Shown one piece after another: positions 61,763 through 64,000 of a DNA stretch of 64,000 bases (its first letter is position 1; every line of letters starts with the position of its first letter). Below the pieces are notes generated by a model, which worked only from the letters and a program-made list of their open reading frames with translations, was not told the origin of the DNA and made no database searches. Source of the stretch: Terrimesophilobacter sp038243605 (GTDB lineage Bacteria; Actinomycetota; Actinomycetes; Actinomycetales; Microbacteriaceae). The stretch is taken from contig JBBSQX010000002.1 of the NCBI GenBank assembly GCA_038243605.1, positions 1 to 64,000 of the forward strand, given 5' to 3'. Made by a program: the position numbers and the translations under genes.

Positions 61763-63196
61763 TTAGCGAAGTTGTGAAAGCCACGCTCTGGCAGAAGTCT
61801 CCCACTTCGCGTACGCATCAGGGTAACCAGAGATCTGCACCGCTTGTGCTGCTTGCGTCACGGTCATTGACTGCCATCCCGGGATATCAAGAAGCCCACG
61901 AGTGTTGTCAGAGTTGGGATTGTTTGGCCCGCCGAAGAACAATTTGCTGGCGTACTCAGGGTCAGTAACCTGTGTGGGAGTGCCCCACCCGGTACTTGGC
62001 CGCTGCTGAAAAAGGCCAAGTGAGTCGAGGTCGCCGTAGTTGAGGTTTCGAAGAGTGGACTCCTGCATCGCGGCGGAAAGAGCGACAACAAGTCCGTAGT
62101 CGCTCACACCAAGGGATGTACCCACATCAATAATTGTTCGCGCGTTGGTTGCCATCTCCGCGGTGAGCGGCGTCACCATTGTGCCCACACTCGCTGGCGC
62201 ATTCGTGATCTGCGGGATGTCGAGCGCACGCCCGGCGAAAATAGTACTGGAGTGATTCAGCCCGTTTGCATCGAGGATTGCCTGGACGCTGACGCCGAAA
62301 GCGACGGCGATGCTCGTGAGGGTATCTCCTGATGTAATCAGGTAGCTCGAACTGTGTGGGCCAGCGGTCGGAGCTTCGAAGATTGGTGTCACATCAGAAA
62401 CTGGCGCGATATCCACAACGGGTGGCGCAACAACGGGTGGCGCATCGCCGCTTGGCGCGTCAGCTGGCGGGGCGATTGCGGGTGGTGTGACTGAGTCGGC
62501 CTCAGCCGGTTCCGCAGTGCCGGGAATAACGATGGTCTGGCCGGGGTAAATGATGGTCGACCAGCCCAACTGGTTTGCGGTCAGTATTGCCTGGGTCGAG
62601 ACGCCGAACCTGCTGGCGATGGCACTGACGGTGTCGCCCTGGGTGATGGTGTATTCGGCCTGCGACGTCGCTGACGGCGTAGCGGTCGCGGGCGGTGCGA
62701 TTGTCGAGGTGGGTGCCGCTGGGTTGTTCGTCAGTTGCAGAACCTGCCCTGGAAAGATGAGTGAGTTCCATCCGAGCCCATTGAGCGCGAGTACCGAGGC
62801 GGTAGAAAGGCCGTAACTGGAAGCAATCGAGCTGATAGTGTCACCGCTGAGAACGCGGTAGGAAGCGGGGGCAGTTGTCGTGGCGGCAACGGCGGGAGCA
62901 CCGAGTGCTGACGTTGCCGGAGTGCCCGATTGTGCTCGTTCATTCGCCGCAGCGTTCATCGCTGTCGCAATGACGTTACGGAGCTGCTCGTTGGAGTCTT
63001 TAGGTTTGTCGTCGTGTTTGAGATTGGTGGTGTCAAGGGGGGCCGTCATGTTGAGGCTCATGGCAATGGTGCCGACTAACACGATGGGCAGAGTGTGCAT
63101 GGCGCCTTTGGCAACCTTGCTCGCCGATTTCGAAACTGCGTGCTGCGCGCGATCGCGGCCACGAGTGGCGCTCTTGCGCGCGAAAAGTTCGGTCAT
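61763..63196 (-). CDS. LysM cell-wall lytic protein
   Basis: A 477-residue secreted or membrane-anchored protein. A helix at about 35-51 acts as signal anchor. Three LysM modules (112-156, 182-225, 285-328), joined by Pro-Ala-Thr-rich linkers, bind peptidoglycan. The C-terminal domain (340-477) resembles actinobacterial resuscitation-type or transglycosylase-like lytic domains, with likely catalytic E379 in AMQEST and LGLFQQRPSTGWGTP. It lies between the PASTA kinase and its Rv2175c-like neighbour, which suggests a cell-wall link. Confidence 0.88.
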   Translation of the reverse strand: MTELFARKSATRGRDRAQHAVSKSASKVAKGAMHTLPIVLVGTIAMSLNMTAPLDTTNLKHDDKPKDSNEQLRNVIATAMNAAANERAQSGTPATSALGAPAVAATTTAPASYRVLSGDTISSIASSYGLSTASVLALNGLGWNSLIFPGQVLQLTNNPAAPTSTIAPPATATPSATSQAEYTITQGDTVSAIASRFGVSTQAILTANQLGWSTIIYPGQTIVIPGTAEPAEADSVTPPAIAPPADAPSGDAPPVVAPPVVDIAPVSDVTPIFEAPTAGPHSSSYLITSGDTLTSIAVAFGVSVQAILDANGLNHSSTIFAGRALDIPQITNAPASVGTMVTPLTAEMATNARTIIDVGTSLGVSDYGLVVALSAAMQESTLRNLNYGDLDSLGLFQQRPSTGWGTPTQVTDPEYASKLFFGGPNNPNSDNTRGLLDIPGWQSMTVTQAAQAVQISGYPDAYAKWETSARAWLSQLR

Positions 63197-63338
63197 GTTT
63201 TTTCCCCAGTCTGACTAGTTCAAAATGACACAGATAGAGGCGCATGTCAATTAGTGTGACTAAAGTGAATTGGGTTAATATGAACGAAACATATCGTGTC
63301 CTCCCACACTCTCGGCACCGATCTGGCACTCTTTAACC

Positions 63339-63698
63339 GTGGAAAAATCGTCAAACTCAGATTCGAGCGAAGATATTCGTTGGCTCACCGTCCCCGACCT
63401 CGTGGATGCTCTCGGCCTTGGTGTCAGCAGAGTGCGCAGCCTCATCGAAGACAGGTCGCTGCTTGCGTCCCGTGTCGACGGAGTGTGGCGTGTTCCCGAA
63501 CTGTTTATTCGTGACGGAGAACCGCTGCCTGAACTCAAGGGAACGCTTATCCTTCTCGCCGACAGCGGGTACTCCGATGACGAAGCCATGCACTGGCTCT
63601 TGAACGACGAACAGAGCTTAGAGACGTCGCCGATCAGTGCGTTACGTGCCGGCCGAAAGGCCGAAGTTCGCCGGGTTGCTCAGGCTTTGGGTTTCTGA
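63339..63698 (+). CDS. DNA-binding protein, Rv2175c family
   Basis: A 119-residue winged-helix-like protein, with WLTVPDLVDALGLGVSRVRSLIEDRSLLASRVDG in the N-terminal half and ILLADSGYSDDEAMHWLL in the C-terminal half, as in mycobacterial Rv2175c, a known substrate of PknL that binds DNA. GTG start with a weak ribosome site. The divergent gap 63197-63338 to the LysM gene is A/T-rich and holds promoters only. A partner role for the adjacent PknL-like kinase is therefore plausible. Confidence 0.9.
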   Translation: MEKSSNSDSSEDIRWLTVPDLVDALGLGVSRVRSLIEDRSLLASRVDGVWRVPELFIRDGEPLPELKGTLILLADSGYSDDEAMHWLLNDEQSLETSPISALRAGRKAEVRRVAQALGF

Positions 63699-63713
63699 CC
63701 GAAAAGGTGCTGG

Positions 63714-64000
63714 TCACGCGCTTCGGCGAATGACGATGTCCGTCAGACCCAGCAGCTCTTCCCGCGCACTCGATGCAATGTCAAGGTCCTGAAGAGAGTC
63801 CGCTGCGCGTGATACCTCGCGACGGATGATGCTCTCGACATCGTCTACCGCACCGCTGTCGCGAAGTGTTTCTTGCAGTAATCGCACTTGCACCTCGCTC
63901 AGGTCTGGATCTCCAAGAAGCTCATCGACGAATCGTCGAGCATTCGACGGCAATTGTGCACGCGCCAACGCCACCAAAACCGTGCGCTTTCCTTCACGCA
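63714..64000 (-). CDS. Polyprenyl diphosphate synthase, C-terminal end (cut by window edge)
   Basis: The last 95 or so residues of an isoprenyl diphosphate synthase. The frame enters from beyond base 64000 with REGKRTVLVALARAQLP, the sequence that follows the second Asp-rich motif of these enzymes, and ends in the helical tail LGLTDIVIRRSA. The Asp-rich motifs themselves are outside. Convergent with the Rv2175c-like gene by 15 bases. In mycobacteria this position is held by idsA2. Confidence 0.88.
   Translation of the reverse strand, partial: REGKRTVLVALARAQLPSNARRFVDELLGDPDLSEVQVRLLQETLRDSGAVDDVESIIRREVSRAADSLQDLDIASSAREELLGLTDIVIRRSA

Overview
The window comes from a high-GC Gram-positive bacterium, most likely the family Microbacteriaceae or a close actinobacterial relative. 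Three things support this by eye: GTG and TTG starts are common, GC-rich codons prevail, and two gene blocks follow orders known from Corynebacterium and Mycobacterium. These are pgsA-like, garA, ftsR, merR at 46.2-48.9 kb, and fadD, plsC, class II DAHP synthase, PASTA kinase, Rv2175c-like, polyprenyl synthase at 55.5-64 kb. I see no rRNA, tRNA, CRISPR array, prophage or insertion sequence. The window is gene-dense. The only stretch over 300 bases without an intact gene is 1-362.

Region by region. 0-5 kb: a LacI regulator beside a sugar-type MFS carrier and two overlapping esterases of the hormone-sensitive-lipase type, next to a decayed gene. 5-12.6 kb: flavoenzymes (a membrane-anchored GltB-like FMN protein, a nitronate monooxygenase), small membrane proteins, an NADPH oxidoreductase, a PEP-mutase-like enzyme and a DUF2130 coiled-coil protein. 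12.8-19 kb: a CPBP protease, topoisomerase IB, ThrE exporter, dGTPase and DUF3151. 19-24.5 kb: a sulfatase unit made of formylglycine-generating enzyme, MFS carrier, sulfatase with a CxPxR site, and a convergent amidohydrolase.

24.7-32.1 kb is the most unusual part. Four genes joined by 4-base ATGA overlaps encode an OleA-type thiolase, a fusion of a family 2 glycosyltransferase to a cytochrome P450, an OleC-type AMP ligase and an OleD-type reductase. A methyltransferase and a second, related P450 run towards them. This has the parts of head-to-head fatty-acyl condensation ending in a beta-lactone, but no OleB, with two tailoring P450s and a glycosyltransferase domain. I infer a specialised lipid or glycolipid pathway.

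32.2-43 kb holds a nitroreductase, lipoprotein, MsrA, a tandem pair of DUF2207 membrane proteins, small membrane proteins, a maltokinase-cap-like protein, a VOC protein and a DnaJ protein with a NERD-like tail. 43-46.3 kb has a long-form GAPDH and a coupled ECF sigma, ogt, tag operon, probably for alkylation repair. 46.3-55.4 kb has lipid synthesis, GarA/FtsR control, pyruvate carboxylase flanked by two ParA/MinD-like ATPases, and peptide deformylase. 55.5-64 kb has acyl-CoA ligase, acyltransferase, DAHP synthase, a PknL-like kinase, a LysM lytic enzyme, its Rv2175c-like neighbour and the C-terminal end of a polyprenyl synthase cut by the window edge.

A recurring oddity is short tandem repeats. 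Tracts with a 15-bp period occur at four loci, usually in low-complexity extensions of otherwise conserved proteins, and a five-copy 23-bp array lies between merR and a parA-like gene.
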